NCBI GenBank assembly: GCA_965231765.1
Contig: OZ246887.1
Span: forward strand, 1,736,001 to 1,800,000
Direction of reading: 5' to 3'
Length of the DNA stretch: 64,000 nt
Origin: JAAXHF01 sp963665955
GTDB taxonomy: Bacteria > Desulfobacterota > Binatia > Bin18
The position numbers and the translations under genes were made by a program. Under the pieces are notes generated by a model that saw nothing but the letters and a program-made list of their open reading frames with translations, ran no database searches and was not told the origin of the DNA. This document shows positions 42,769 through 51,709 of the stretch, in pieces. Every line of letters begins with the position of its first letter. Positions within the stretch are counted from its first letter, which is position 1.

Positions 42769-44493
42769 ATGCTCAACTTCATTTTTTTTTCCGGCGCCCT
42801 GATTCTCTCCGGGATCGTCGGGGCAACTATCCCGCCGACCTGGACGGTGACCCAGGCCGTATTGGACGTCCACACAGACCGTGACGGACGTTTGTATTAT
42901 ATCTCTCGAGGCGAGCCAGCGTATTTCGACGCGGTTCCAATTGAGCGGGCAGAGCTTAATCCGGCGCGGGTCGATGGCTCACACACTGCGCCGGCGGTCA
43001 CGGAGGAGTTTGTCTCGGCAACCGAGCAGCACGATGGAGAAGCCACCACTGTCTATTCCCAGCTGACTGCCCAGTATCACTGGGGCTATTGGTCCTTGCT
43101 GCCAGCGGTTGTCGCGGTGCTGCTGTGTTGGGTCACCAGAGAACCCGTCACCGCCTTGCTGGGCGGGATCGTCTCCGGCGCGCTGATTCTGGGCCAGTAC
43201 GACTTGACGGGCCAAGTGCTGATTCCCGCCCTGGCCACGACCAATGTGGCCAGCATTGTGTTGCTCTACTTGTGGCTGCTCGGGGGGCTGATGGGTATCT
43301 GGTCGCGCACTGGCGCGGCACAGGCCTTTGCTGAGTTCATGACCGCACGTTTCGTCCGTGGCCCAAGGAGCGCGAAGCTCGTGGCCTGGATGCTCGGCGT
43401 CATCTTCTTTCAGGGTGGAACCATGAGCACGGTAGTAGTCGGCACCACAGTCAAGCCCATTGCCGACAAAGAAACCGTCAGCCACGAAGAACTGGCCTAT
43501 ATTGTCGATTCGACTGCCTCACCCATTGCCTCGCAGCTCGCATTCAACGCCTGGCCGGGCTACGTGCAGGCGTTCATCTTTGTCCCCGGGGTGAGTTTTC
43601 TGGCGACCGAAGCCGACCGCATCAGCTTTTTCTTTCAGAGTGTCCCGTTTTGTTTTTACGCTGTTTTTGCCGTCCTCGGCACCTTTCTGCTCTGCATCGA
43701 AAAGCCTCTTTTCCTCGGCAAGCGCCTGGCCGTGGCCATGGAGCGCTCCCGCACCACTGGCCAACTCGACGCGGCCTGGGCCGAGCCGCTGAGCGCCAGA
43801 GAATTGCAGGCCAGCAACGTGCCCGACGGCTATACGCCGCACGTGCTGGAGTTCTTCCTGCCCTTGGGCGCGCTGATCGGGATTGCCATCGGCACCTTTA
43901 TCGCCACAGGCTCGCCCAACGTGCACTGGGCGTTCGGTGTATCCCTGCTCCTGGCGGCGGGCCTTGCGCTGGCCAAGGGCATGCCGCTCAAGGAACTCAT
44001 GGCCGGGTTTCACGATGGTATCAAGGGCGTTGTGCTCGGCTCCGTCATCCTGCTACTCGCGATCACGATCGGCGGCGTCAACACCCAAATCGGCGGCGCG
44101 GTCTTTCTGGTTGACCAGCTCGGCGAGAGCATTCCCTATTTCCTCCTGCCGGTCTTACTTCAGATCCTGACCATGATTATCGCCTTTTCTACCGGGACAA
44201 GTTGGGGCACCTATGCGGTGGCCTTTCCACTCGCCATGCCGCTCGCCTGGGCGATTGCCGGGGCGCACGGTCTCGCCCACCCCGAGCTGTTCATGACACT
44301 GTGTTTCGCTGCGGTGATGGACGGCAGCGTCTATGGCGACCAGTGCTCGCCGATCTCAGACACCACCGTGCTGAGCGCCATGTGTACCGGCTGCGACCTG
44401 ATGGAGCACGTCAAGACACAGATCCCGCAAGCCTCGGTTGCCGCCAGCCTGGCAGCCATCTGCTGGACCTGTCTCGCGTTTCTTACCGCCTGA
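42769..44493 (+). CDS. NhaC-family Na+/H+ antiporter
   Basis: A 574-residue inner-membrane protein of the NhaC superfamily (PF03553). An N-terminal helix, an extracytoplasmic region of about 85 residues, then about eleven helices. Family marks: PVTALLGGIVSGALILGQYD, FQGGTMSTVVVGTTVKPIAD, DSTASPIASQ near residue 245, and the C-terminal GDQCSPISDTTVLSAMCTGC. Members swap sodium, or malate/lactate in some cases, for protons. No ribosome site is clear before the ATG. Stands alone between the restriction island and the SUMF1-like gene. Confidence 0.88.
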   Translation: MLNFIFFSGALILSGIVGATIPPTWTVTQAVLDVHTDRDGRLYYISRGEPAYFDAVPIERAELNPARVDGSHTAPAVTEEFVSATEQHDGEATTVYSQLTAQYHWGYWSLLPAVVAVLLCWVTREPVTALLGGIVSGALILGQYDLTGQVLIPALATTNVASIVLLYLWLLGGLMGIWSRTGAAQAFAEFMTARFVRGPRSAKLVAWMLGVIFFQGGTMSTVVVGTTVKPIADKETVSHEELAYIVDSTASPIASQLAFNAWPGYVQAFIFVPGVSFLATEADRISFFFQSVPFCFYAVFAVLGTFLLCIEKPLFLGKRLAVAMERSRTTGQLDAAWAEPLSARELQASNVPDGYTPHVLEFFLPLGALIGIAIGTFIATGSPNVHWAFGVSLLLAAGLALAKGMPLKELMAGFHDGIKGVVLGSVILLLAITIGGVNTQIGGAVFLVDQLGESIPYFLLPVLLQILTMIIAFSTGTSWGTYAVAFPLAMPLAWAIAGAHGLAHPELFMTLCFAAVMDGSVYGDQCSPISDTTVLSAMCTGCDLMEHVKTQIPQASVAASLAAICWTCLAFLTA

Positions 44494-44538
44494 GGGGGGT
44501 TGTACCCGAAATGCCAAAACATAGGTGAGGAGGGTCTG

Positions 44539-45780
44539 ATGTCTTTTGTGTTTCGTTTGTGTCTTTTGGGGGTTTGGACTAGTTTGATGGTCCTCGTTGG
44601 CGCGCTGGCGCACGCTCAGAGCGGAGCGCTTGAGATCCCGAGCAATACGGCCAAATTGTCGGGCATTGGGGTGATCTCGGGTTGGAAGTGCGCTGCCAAC
44701 GGGCGGCTTACGATCAGCTTCAACGATGGAGACCCGATTCCCCTGCCGTACGGCAACGAGCGGTCCGATACCGCCGGGGTGTGTGGCGACACAAACAACG
44801 GCTTTAGTACGGTCCAGAACTGGACGCATCTGGGTGATGGAACCCACACCGCCGTGGCCTACGATGACGGGCTGGAATTTGCGCGGAGTACGTTCGAGGT
44901 GGCGACCACCGGGGAGGAGTTTGTGAGAGGGGCGAGCGCCCAGGTCCGGGTGCTGGATTTCCCCTCGCCAGGGGAGAGCGTGCGGTTTGAGTGGAACCAG
45001 AGTACGCAACACCTGGAGATGGTGTTTGGGCCGGAGGGCGAGGAGCTGATCAACAGCCTCGCGATGGAATTTGTACGGATTGAGGCCGGCACGTTCCAAA
45101 TGGGCTCGCCGGCGGAAGCGGAGGACCATGAAGAGGATGAAACACTACACCAGGTGACGATCAGCCAGCCGTTTTATTTAGGAAAGTACGAAGTTACTCA
45201 AGCGCAGTGGCGAGCAGTGATGGGAGACAGTCCGTCGTTTTTCCGCAACTGTGGCGATACCTGCCCGGTGGAGGGGATCTCCTGGGAGGACGTAGAAACT
45301 TTTATCGAGGAGTTGAACGCCCGGACGGGAGAGACGACCTACCGGCTGCCGACCGAAGCGGAATGGGAGTACGCCGCGCAGGCCGGGACGCAGACGCGGT
45401 ACCACTTTGGAGACGCGGAGTCCCAACTCTGCCAATATGCGAATCACGCCGACGAGAGCACGGGCTTGGAGTGGCGGAACACGACCTGTTCAGACGGTGT
45501 CGGCAGTGGTCCCGCCCCGGTCGGGAGCTATCAGCCTAACGGGTGGGGGCTGTATGACATGCATGGCAACGTCTGGGAGTGGGTGGCAGATTGGTACGGA
45601 GACTATCCCGCTGGTCAAGTCATTGACCCCCAAGGTCCCGCCACAGGCACCAGCCGGGTCCGCCGCGGCGGGGGTTGGCGCAGCACCGCCCACTCTTGCC
45701 GCGCCGTGAATCGCCACCCCTATGCGCCTGGCGATCTCAACATCAGCCTCGGCTTCCGCCTGGCGAGAACGATCCCTTAG
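44539..45780 (+). CDS. secreted protein: Cys-domain plus formylglycine-generating-enzyme-like (SUMF1) domain
   Basis: A 413-residue exported protein. Signal peptide (VGALAHAQ), then one copy of the recurring extracellular domain (about residues 28-160: GIGVISGWKC, YGNERSDTAGVCGDTNNGFS, DFPSPGESVRFEWNQS). From about residue 175 a SUMF1/FGE domain follows: EAGTFQMGSP, YLGKYEVTQAQWRAVMGDSP, YRLPTEAEWEYAA, NGWGLYDMHGNVWEWV, and VRRGGGWRSTAHSCRAVNR near the end. The second catalytic Cys of true FGE is present (HSCR) but the first is replaced (GGGWRST). So it is more likely a non-sulfatase-activating member, for example a binding or regulatory domain. GAGGAGGG before the ATG. Confidence 0.85.
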   Translation: MSFVFRLCLLGVWTSLMVLVGALAHAQSGALEIPSNTAKLSGIGVISGWKCAANGRLTISFNDGDPIPLPYGNERSDTAGVCGDTNNGFSTVQNWTHLGDGTHTAVAYDDGLEFARSTFEVATTGEEFVRGASAQVRVLDFPSPGESVRFEWNQSTQHLEMVFGPEGEELINSLAMEFVRIEAGTFQMGSPAEAEDHEEDETLHQVTISQPFYLGKYEVTQAQWRAVMGDSPSFFRNCGDTCPVEGISWEDVETFIEELNARTGETTYRLPTEAEWEYAAQAGTQTRYHFGDAESQLCQYANHADESTGLEWRNTTCSDGVGSGPAPVGSYQPNGWGLYDMHGNVWEWVADWYGDYPAGQVIDPQGPATGTSRVRRGGGWRSTAHSCRAVNRHPYAPGDLNISLGFRLARTIP

Positions 45781-45794
45781 CCCTTGGCCTCGCC

Positions 45795-46532
45795 TCATTT
45801 CGACGCCGAAAAGGCGATAAGAGGCGGGTCCCTCAAGAAGTCGTCCCAGAAGGGATCGTTTCGCTGGGCTGGGTGCAACGAGACGGCGACCCATTGAAAA
45901 TCCCGGAATCCAGCCGCCCGAAAGGCGTCCTGATAGGTTTCCGGTTCAAGGAAGAAATTGGTGAACTCGAACTTCTGCCCGTCTTCGTTGGTGATGGTAT
46001 AGCGTATGCTGTCGCCCTCGGTTGGGGGGTTCACACACGTTTTTTCAAGTCCGTATTTTGCCAGCGACACACTGCCCGTAGGAGGATTCCGGATGTTGTC
46101 GTTGATACCGACGAACCGGCCGCCCGGCCGCAGTGCCGCATGACAGACCCGGCATAAGTGGCAGAGCGCTTCCCGGGTTCTGGCGTAGTTCAGCAGATAC
46201 ATGGCCACGACCACGTCAACGGAGCTGGACGTCTCAAGCTGCGCGACGTCCCGGTGCAGGTAGCGGCAGCCCAAGGGGTGCCGCCGCTCTTCTTTTTCCG
46301 CCAGTTGAATCATCGCTCTGGAGATGTCGACGCCCGTGACCTCGGCTGCCCCGGCCTGTTTGATCAGACGCGTGTAGAATCCCTCGCCACAGGCCACATC
46401 CAGCACCTCCTGCCCTTGAACGTCGCCCAACATGTCGAACAGGGTGTAGCGCTCGAGGTGTTCCCGAAACGGAAGCCGCTTGGAGTCCTGGTAGGCTTCA
46501 GCGATAGCATCGTATTCTTCTGTCTGGCTCAC
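45795..46532 (-). CDS. class I SAM-dependent methyltransferase
   Basis: A 245-residue methyltransferase with motif I VLDVACGEGFYTRLIKQAG (about residues 43-61), then VTGVDISRAMIQLA as motif II and ALRPGGRFVGIN as motif V. The C-terminal part (YTITNEDGQKFEFTNFFLEP) is typical of small-molecule methyltransferases similar to those acting on thiols, toxoflavin-type or polyketide substrates. Convergent with the SUMF1-like gene; starts 133 bases from the divergent Baeyer-Villiger gene. Substrate unknown. Confidence 0.85.
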   Translation of the reverse strand: MSQTEEYDAIAEAYQDSKRLPFREHLERYTLFDMLGDVQGQEVLDVACGEGFYTRLIKQAGAAEVTGVDISRAMIQLAEKEERRHPLGCRYLHRDVAQLETSSSVDVVVAMYLLNYARTREALCHLCRVCHAALRPGGRFVGINDNIRNPPTGSVSLAKYGLEKTCVNPPTEGDSIRYTITNEDGQKFEFTNFFLEPETYQDAFRAAGFRDFQWVAVSLHPAQRNDPFWDDFLRDPPLIAFSASK

Positions 46533-46665
46533 GCGAGTATCCTCCGTATGCAGTCGGGACCCAATAGACGCACCGACGAATGTTCTTTAAGCTGCTCGTT
46601 CATTAAATAGGGAAACCAATTGGGAAATCAACAGCGTACCGGGGAAGAGTACTGAGGAGACACTC

Positions 46666-48495
46666 ATGAGCGTAGACCTGTTAGGCAGCGACCCAAAGGA
46701 AAAACTGGACTTTGACCCTGCTGAGCTTACGACCAAATATCGCCTTGAGCGCGACAAGCGGCTGCGCGAGGACGGGAATGCACAGTACCAGCAGGTCGCT
46801 GACGAATTCGCCAGCTACACTGACGACCCCTACACCGAGTGGACCGAACGCGCCCCGCTCAACGACGAGGTGCAGGTAGCCATCATCGGCGGCGGTTTCG
46901 GCGGTCTGCTCATGGGCGGACGGCTGCGCGAGGCTGGCTTCGACGACCTCAGGGTGATTGAGCAGGCCGGTGACTTCGGCGGCACGTGGTATTGGAACCG
47001 CTACCCCGGTGCCATGTGCGACGTTGAGTCGTATTGCTACTTGCCGCTGCTTGAGGAGTTGAACTACGTCCCGAAACACAAATATTCGTACGCACCCGAA
47101 ATCTTCGAACACAGCAAGGCCATCGCCCGCCACTACGACCTGTACCAAAACGCCTGCCTCCAAACCGGGGTGAGCGAGATGCGCTGGGACGACACGCGCG
47201 GACGCTGGATTATTCACACCGACCGGGGTGACGCCATCCGAGCCCAATTCGTGGCCATGGCCAACGGACCGCTCAATCGGCCAAAGCTGCCGGGTATCCC
47301 AGGCATCACCACCTTTAAGGGCCATACCTTCCACACCAGCCGCTGGGACTACGACTATACCGGTGACGACGCCGAGGGGACCCTGACCGGGCTGGCCGAC
47401 AAACGGGTGGCCATCATCGGCACCGGCGCCACCGCGGTCCAGTGCATTCCCCACCTCGGCGCAGGGGCCAAGCACCTGTATGTGTTCCAGCGCACCCCAT
47501 CGTCAATCGACGCGCGCAACAATCAGGCGACCGATTCGGACTTTGCCGAGAACCTCGAACCGGGCTGGCAGCAGCGGCGTATGGAAAACTTCAACATTCT
47601 GGTTAGCGGTGGCGACCAGGAGGAAGACCTCGTGGCGGACGGCTGGACCGAGATTTTCCGCAACCTGACCGGCATCGCCGCCAAGACGGCTGCGCGCGAG
47701 CTGGGCCGGCGTCTCACCTCGCGGGAGAAGGGCGAGCTGATGGAGCTGCTTGACTTCCAGAAGATGAATCAGATCCGCTCTCGGGCCGAAGCCATCGTCA
47801 GTGACTCGGCCACCGCCGAGGCCCTCAAGCCCTGGTACCGGCAGTTCTGCAAACGACCCTGCTTCCACGATGAATACCTGCCGACCTTCAACCGATCGAA
47901 CGTGATCCTGGTCGACACCGACGGCAAGGGCGTCGAGCGGATCACCGAGCAGGGCATTGTGGTTGACGGGACCGAGTACCCGGTCGATTGCATCGTCTTC
48001 GCCACCGGCTTCGAGGTCGGCACCAGCTACACCCGCCGGGCCGGCTACAACATCATCGGCCGCACCGGCCTCTCCCTCAGCGACAAGTGGGCCAACGGCT
48101 GGCGGACCCTGCACGGACTGCAGGCCAACAGTTTTCCGAACTGCTTTTTCCTCGGCTTCACCCAGACGGCTCTCGCGGTGAACGTCCCGCATGCCCTGAA
48201 CGAGCAGGCCAAGCACGTGACCCATATCCTCACCCAAGCCCGGCAACGGGGCGCAACACGGATCGAGGCCACGCTCGAAGCCGAAGAGATGTGGCTGGCT
48301 GAGATGCAGGACAAGGCCCGTATCGCCGAGCGGTTCTACGCCGAGTGCACGCCTGGGTACTACAACAACGAGGGCAAGCTTGATGTCTCCAATGGATTTT
48401 TCGCCGGCACCTACGGGGCTGGACCCATCAAGTTCTTCCGCATCCTTGATGAGTGGCGTTCCAGCGGCCAGCTGGAGGGCGTGGAACTCACGTAG
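46666..48495 (+). CDS. flavin-containing Baeyer-Villiger monooxygenase
   Basis: A 609-residue class B monooxygenase that inserts oxygen next to a ketone using FAD and NADPH. FAD Rossmann motif VAIIGGGFGGLLMGGRLREA near residue 68, the NADPH motif VAIIGTGATAVQ near residue 246, and the fingerprint FKGHTFHTSRW (FxGxxxHxxxW) near residue 220. The extended N-terminus before the first Rossmann fold is usual in the cyclohexanone/phenylacetone monooxygenase group. AGGAGAC precedes the ATG. A sugar-type transporter follows in six bases, which suggests a shared catabolic or tailoring route. Confidence 0.93.
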   Translation: MSVDLLGSDPKEKLDFDPAELTTKYRLERDKRLREDGNAQYQQVADEFASYTDDPYTEWTERAPLNDEVQVAIIGGGFGGLLMGGRLREAGFDDLRVIEQAGDFGGTWYWNRYPGAMCDVESYCYLPLLEELNYVPKHKYSYAPEIFEHSKAIARHYDLYQNACLQTGVSEMRWDDTRGRWIIHTDRGDAIRAQFVAMANGPLNRPKLPGIPGITTFKGHTFHTSRWDYDYTGDDAEGTLTGLADKRVAIIGTGATAVQCIPHLGAGAKHLYVFQRTPSSIDARNNQATDSDFAENLEPGWQQRRMENFNILVSGGDQEEDLVADGWTEIFRNLTGIAAKTAARELGRRLTSREKGELMELLDFQKMNQIRSRAEAIVSDSATAEALKPWYRQFCKRPCFHDEYLPTFNRSNVILVDTDGKGVERITEQGIVVDGTEYPVDCIVFATGFEVGTSYTRRAGYNIIGRTGLSLSDKWANGWRTLHGLQANSFPNCFFLGFTQTALAVNVPHALNEQAKHVTHILTQARQRGATRIEATLEAEEMWLAEMQDKARIAERFYAECTPGYYNNEGKLDVSNGFFAGTYGAGPIKFFRILDEWRSSGQLEGVELT

Positions 48496-48501
48496 CCGAC
48501 C

Positions 48502-49962
48502 GTGCCAGCCCACCGCACCAGCCGCAGCACTCTGAACGCGTTTAGTTTCGGCGCCATCGCCAGTGGCGTGAAGAACCACGTCTTCGGCAGCTGGGTGCTG
48601 GTGTACTACAACCAGGTGCTGGGGCTGGACCCGGCGCTGGCCGGGCTGGCGTTGGCACTGGCGCTGGTGGTTGATGCGGTCACCGACCCGCTGGTCGGAG
48701 TCTGGTCGGACCGGACACGGACGCGCTGGGGCCGGCGTCACCCCTTCATGTATGCCGGCATCCTGCCGTTTGCCGTCTCGTTCTATGCGCTCCTCCAGCC
48801 ACCGGCCGATATGAGCCAGAACGGCCTGTTCGTGCGGCTCTTGTGTCTGACCGTGGCTGTGCAGGTGTCGATGACCTTGTACGAGATTCCGCGCAGCGCG
48901 CTCGGTCCGGAACTCACCAAGGACTACGACCAGCGGACGCAACTGGGCGGCTGGAGTACCTCCTACGGCTGGTTTGGTGGAGCCGGGTTTGCCTGGCTGA
49001 CGCTGGCCTTTTTGTTGCCGGAGACCGCCGAGTATCAGGGCTCGCGGGCGTATCTGAATCCGGACGGCTACCGGGATATGGCCTGGATTGGGGGAGTGAT
49101 CATTTTTGTGACCGGTCTGATCTCCACGCTCGGCCTGCATGGCCACATCCCCGCTCTGCACGTCCCGGAGAACGACGCTGCCGCGAGGTTCAGTCTGCGC
49201 AAGCTGGGCCGGGAAATCGTTGAGACGCTGTCGAATCGCTCGTGGTTGATGTTGTTTGCCTCGGGGCTGGTGTTTGCCTTGTATATCGGCCTGCACAGCA
49301 ATACAGACCGCTACTATGACCTGTATTTCTGGCAATGGACTCCCGAACACGTCCAGGTCTTTCCCGTTGTCCATATGCTCGTTGCCATGAGTTGCGGGCT
49401 GCTGGCCTATCCGCTGACGCGCGGGCGGGACAAGAAGCAGACCGCGATTGGCCTGTTTCTGCTGTCGGCCACGCTGGGGCCACTGCCAGTGGGCCTGCGG
49501 CTGCTTGACCCCCTGGTGTCCGTGCCGCTGTTTCCGGCCAATGGCAGCGACGTGTTGTGGTGGCTGCTCTTGTTGCACAGTGCGTTTCTGGTGTCGCTGG
49601 GGGTCATTGGTTTTATCCTGGTCGGCTCCATGGCCGCGGATATCGTTGAGGAAAGCCAGCGCAAGACCGGGCGCCGCAGTGAGGGTCTGTTGACCGCGGG
49701 ACCGGCGCTGGCGCAGAAGATGATCAGCGCCGGTGGTGTGTTCATCGTCGGCCTGCTGCTGTCGGCGTTCGGCTTCTCGGCCGCGAATCCGAGCGTGGAG
49801 TCCATGCAGGAGCCGATACGCAACCTGGCGGTTTTCCATGTCGCCCTCAGCCTGACGCTGCCCTGGATTTCGATCTACCTGGTCAGCAAATACACCATCA
49901 CCCGGCACGGCCACGGGCAGGACGTGCGGAGCCTCGGCTACGCTGAAGCAGGCGAGGCGTGA
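48502..49962 (+). CDS. GPH-family (MelB-like) sodium/cation-substrate symporter
   Basis: A 486-residue MFS transporter of the glycoside-pentoside-hexuronide branch, about twelve helices. The signature DAVTDPLVGVWSDRTRTRWG followed by RRHPFMYAG lies near residue 53. The GTG start directly follows the monooxygenase stop. Close paralogues in bacteria carry sugars, but the position behind a Baeyer-Villiger enzyme hints at a non-sugar substrate. Its C-terminal hydrophilic tail is short. Confidence 0.88.
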   Translation: MPAHRTSRSTLNAFSFGAIASGVKNHVFGSWVLVYYNQVLGLDPALAGLALALALVVDAVTDPLVGVWSDRTRTRWGRRHPFMYAGILPFAVSFYALLQPPADMSQNGLFVRLLCLTVAVQVSMTLYEIPRSALGPELTKDYDQRTQLGGWSTSYGWFGGAGFAWLTLAFLLPETAEYQGSRAYLNPDGYRDMAWIGGVIIFVTGLISTLGLHGHIPALHVPENDAAARFSLRKLGREIVETLSNRSWLMLFASGLVFALYIGLHSNTDRYYDLYFWQWTPEHVQVFPVVHMLVAMSCGLLAYPLTRGRDKKQTAIGLFLLSATLGPLPVGLRLLDPLVSVPLFPANGSDVLWWLLLLHSAFLVSLGVIGFILVGSMAADIVEESQRKTGRRSEGLLTAGPALAQKMISAGGVFIVGLLLSAFGFSAANPSVESMQEPIRNLAVFHVALSLTLPWISIYLVSKYTITRHGHGQDVRSLGYAEAGEA

Positions 49963-50329
49963 CCGACGCCCCCCGGACACCTGACAAACGCCGTTAGATT
50001 CGGTGTCGGCCAGCAGCATTTGTTCAGCCCCACATGCGGTAGGGACCCACACACGATCAAGCAATGGAAAGAGCGGGCCGGTACGGACGGGGGTGGACAA
50101 GCGAAGGGAGCTTGCCGGATGACGCTCCGCATTCCATCCCCACATGGAAGGGGTGGCCGCAGGCCGGGGTGGGTACTGGCCCCACAGACTGCAATCTCCG
50201 GCGAATCTCCAGGTTTCGACCTCGCCAGGTCTATCCCTGGCGCAACCAACGCAAAGTCGGCTGCGGTTAATAATCGGTTGGCAAAGCGGGCATGCTCCAA
50301 GGTGAGCGTGACGCCCACCCAACGTTGCG

Positions 50330-50486
50330 TGTCCTGTGCAAAGCAGACAGTACCAGAGCTGATCTGGACGGGGCCAGCCTGTGCGGGGCAAAGTTTCTAA
50401 CAGTAGAGCAGATTCGGTCCGCCAAAAATTGGAGCCAAGAGGACCTGCCGGACTCTCTCCAGTGTCTCCTTGAACAGCCCGCCTGA
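50330..50486 (+). pseudogene. C-terminal remnant of a pentapeptide-repeat gene
   Basis: Reads STRADLDGASLCGAKFLTVE followed by QIRSAKNWSQEDLPDSLQ and a stop. This is the usual ending of pentapeptide-repeat proteins (repeats, then a TVEQI helix and LP.SL tail). No plausible N-terminus exists; upstream codons do not look like protein. It lies in the 811-base gap 49963-50773, which otherwise holds a repeat copy and two hairpins; I see nothing else in 49963-50320. Confidence 0.6.
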
Positions 50487-50496
50487 CCCTTGTGGG

Positions 50497-50569
50497 TTGC
50501 ATCTGATAAAGCCCTATTATGTGCGCTGCCCGGCTTGATTTTGTTGGGCTTTTGTGACGGATACGGATA
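50497..50569 (-). repeat. interspersed repeat, copy G (long form, inverted)
   Basis: On the minus strand: AAAAGCCCAACAAAATCAAG, then CATAATAGGG and TTTATCAGATGCAACCC. Nearly the same over about 60 bases as copy A at 28.5 kb, 22 kb away and in opposite direction. It follows the pentapeptide remnant directly. Confidence 0.8.
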
Positions 50570-50598
50570 GTAATCCCCTGCCGCCGGGCCAGGGTAAT

Positions 50599-50639
50599 TG
50601 CGACCGACACGCTGAAGATCGCTCAGCGTGTCGGTCGCA
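50599..50639. repeat. 17-pair perfect hairpin
   Basis: Left arm TGCGACCGACACGCTGA, right arm TCAGCGTGTCGGTCGCA, seven-base loop (50616-50622). No T run follows on either strand, so it is not a classic rho-independent terminator. It may be a bidirectional terminator, a protein-binding site or part of a small RNA. Confidence 0.75.
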
Positions 50640-50731
50640 TAGGAAGGCTCGCTGTGATGCGATAAGAAGTAAGCGGTTGCGGCGGTCGCAGGAGCTGGGC
50701 ATGTCAGTCGCGATTTTTGCATAAAAGTGGA

Positions 50732-50752
50732 GAAGACGCTCAACGCGTCTTC
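50732..50752 (+). promoter_or_regulatory. eight-pair hairpin in the leader of the Asn-rich secreted protein
   Basis: GAAGACGC / GCGTCTTC with the five-base loop TCAAC. It ends 11 bases before the GGGAGG ribosome site of the gene at 50774, so it would lie in the 5' untranslated region and could affect translation or mRNA life. Confidence 0.5.
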
Positions 50753-50773
50753 ATCTGCACTGTGGGAGGCTTT

Positions 50774-51700
50774 ATGTCACCGCACAAAAAGAACGGTGAG
50801 CGTACTCGTGTGTTTCGGAAGCTGCAGGTGGCCGTCGGGCTGGTGGGCAGTCTCCTGTGGCTCTCGAGCGCCCTGGCCGCTCCGCCACAATTGGCAATTG
50901 ATCATCCCTCCGCCGGGCAGCACGTCTCAGGGCTGTTCAATATCCTGGGCTGGGCGGTCGGCATCACGGCCCCGATTGATTTTGTTGAGGTGTCTTTTGA
51001 TGGGGGGAGCCCCACGCCCGTGGGCTACGGCGGCGCACGCAACGATGTGGGAGCCGCGTTTCCTGCCATCCCTGATGCCAGCCTCTCCGGCTACGCGCTC
51101 GGGTTTAACGCGCGGCTCCTGACAAATGGTGTCCACCAGATGACAGTCAGAGCGGTGGATATGAACGGGGAAGAAGCGAGCCGGCGCATCAGCGTCTTGG
51201 TGTCCAACGCGCCGGGTGCGGAAAACCCGCGCACGGTCGAGCTTGATTTTAGTGACGCAGGCCTTGAGCCCGTGGGCAAGACCGAGATCTTGGCGCAAGA
51301 GATAAAAGTCGACGGGCAGCCCGTGACGAGCGTTCTCAAATACGACCGGTCTTCCAGTCAGCTCGTGCCGATTTCTTTTGTGGCCGACCAGGATGACGAT
51401 GGCGTGCGAGACGATGATAGGGATGCTGACGGCTTTGCCGACAATGACCTCGACCGGGACGGCTTCCCTGACGATGACCTCGACCGGAACGGGCTGAGCG
51501 ACAACGACAACGACGATGATGATGGCGTGAACACGAACGAGAACGGCAACACCAACACCAACGACAACAGCAACACGAACAGCAACGACAACAGCAACAG
51601 CAACGAGAACGGCAACACCAACACGAACGACAACAGCAACAGCAGCGGCAACACCAACACGAACGACAACGACAACAGCAACGACGACGATGATGATTAA
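50774..51700 (+). CDS. secreted Ig-like protein with calcium-type Asp repeats and Asn-rich tail
   Basis: A 308-residue exported protein. Signal peptide (LVGSLLWLSSALA). An Ig-like domain follows (about 38-145: GLFNILGWAVGITAPIDFVE, then FDGGSPTPVGYGGARNDVGA), a remote relative without cysteines of the Cys-domain in other proteins here. Next come thrombospondin type 3-like repeats (DQDDDGVRDDDRDADGFADN and so on), which bind calcium in known proteins. The last 60 residues are Asn/Thr/Ser/Asp low complexity ending in five Asp. The ATG follows GGGAGG. Co-transcribed with the next gene (9 bases). Possibly a surface or matrix protein. Confidence 0.82.
   Translation: MSPHKKNGERTRVFRKLQVAVGLVGSLLWLSSALAAPPQLAIDHPSAGQHVSGLFNILGWAVGITAPIDFVEVSFDGGSPTPVGYGGARNDVGAAFPAIPDASLSGYALGFNARLLTNGVHQMTVRAVDMNGEEASRRISVLVSNAPGAENPRTVELDFSDAGLEPVGKTEILAQEIKVDGQPVTSVLKYDRSSSQLVPISFVADQDDDGVRDDDRDADGFADNDLDRDGFPDDDLDRNGLSDNDNDDDDGVNTNENGNTNTNDNSNTNSNDNSNSNENGNTNTNDNSNSSGNTNTNDNDNSNDDDDD
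51527..51690 (+). repeat. in-frame AAC-rich minisatellite coding the Asn tail
   Basis: Imperfect tandem array of units such as AACACCAACACGAACGACAA and GCAACAGCAACGAGAACGGC; coding (N-T/S/D)n. All units keep the frame, so length variation would change only the tail. Confidence 0.75.
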
Positions 51701-51709
51701 AGGAGGCTC

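Noticed and set aside
49938..50318. 126-residue minus-strand frame in the gap after the transporter
   Set aside because: Overlaps the transporter end, no ribosome site, no protein-like segments.
47503..50610. Very long minus-strand open frame opposite the monooxygenase and transporter genes
   Set aside because: It is the antisense shadow of two well-supported genes; composition (Gln, Arg, Pro, His rich) is typical of GC-rich antisense frames.
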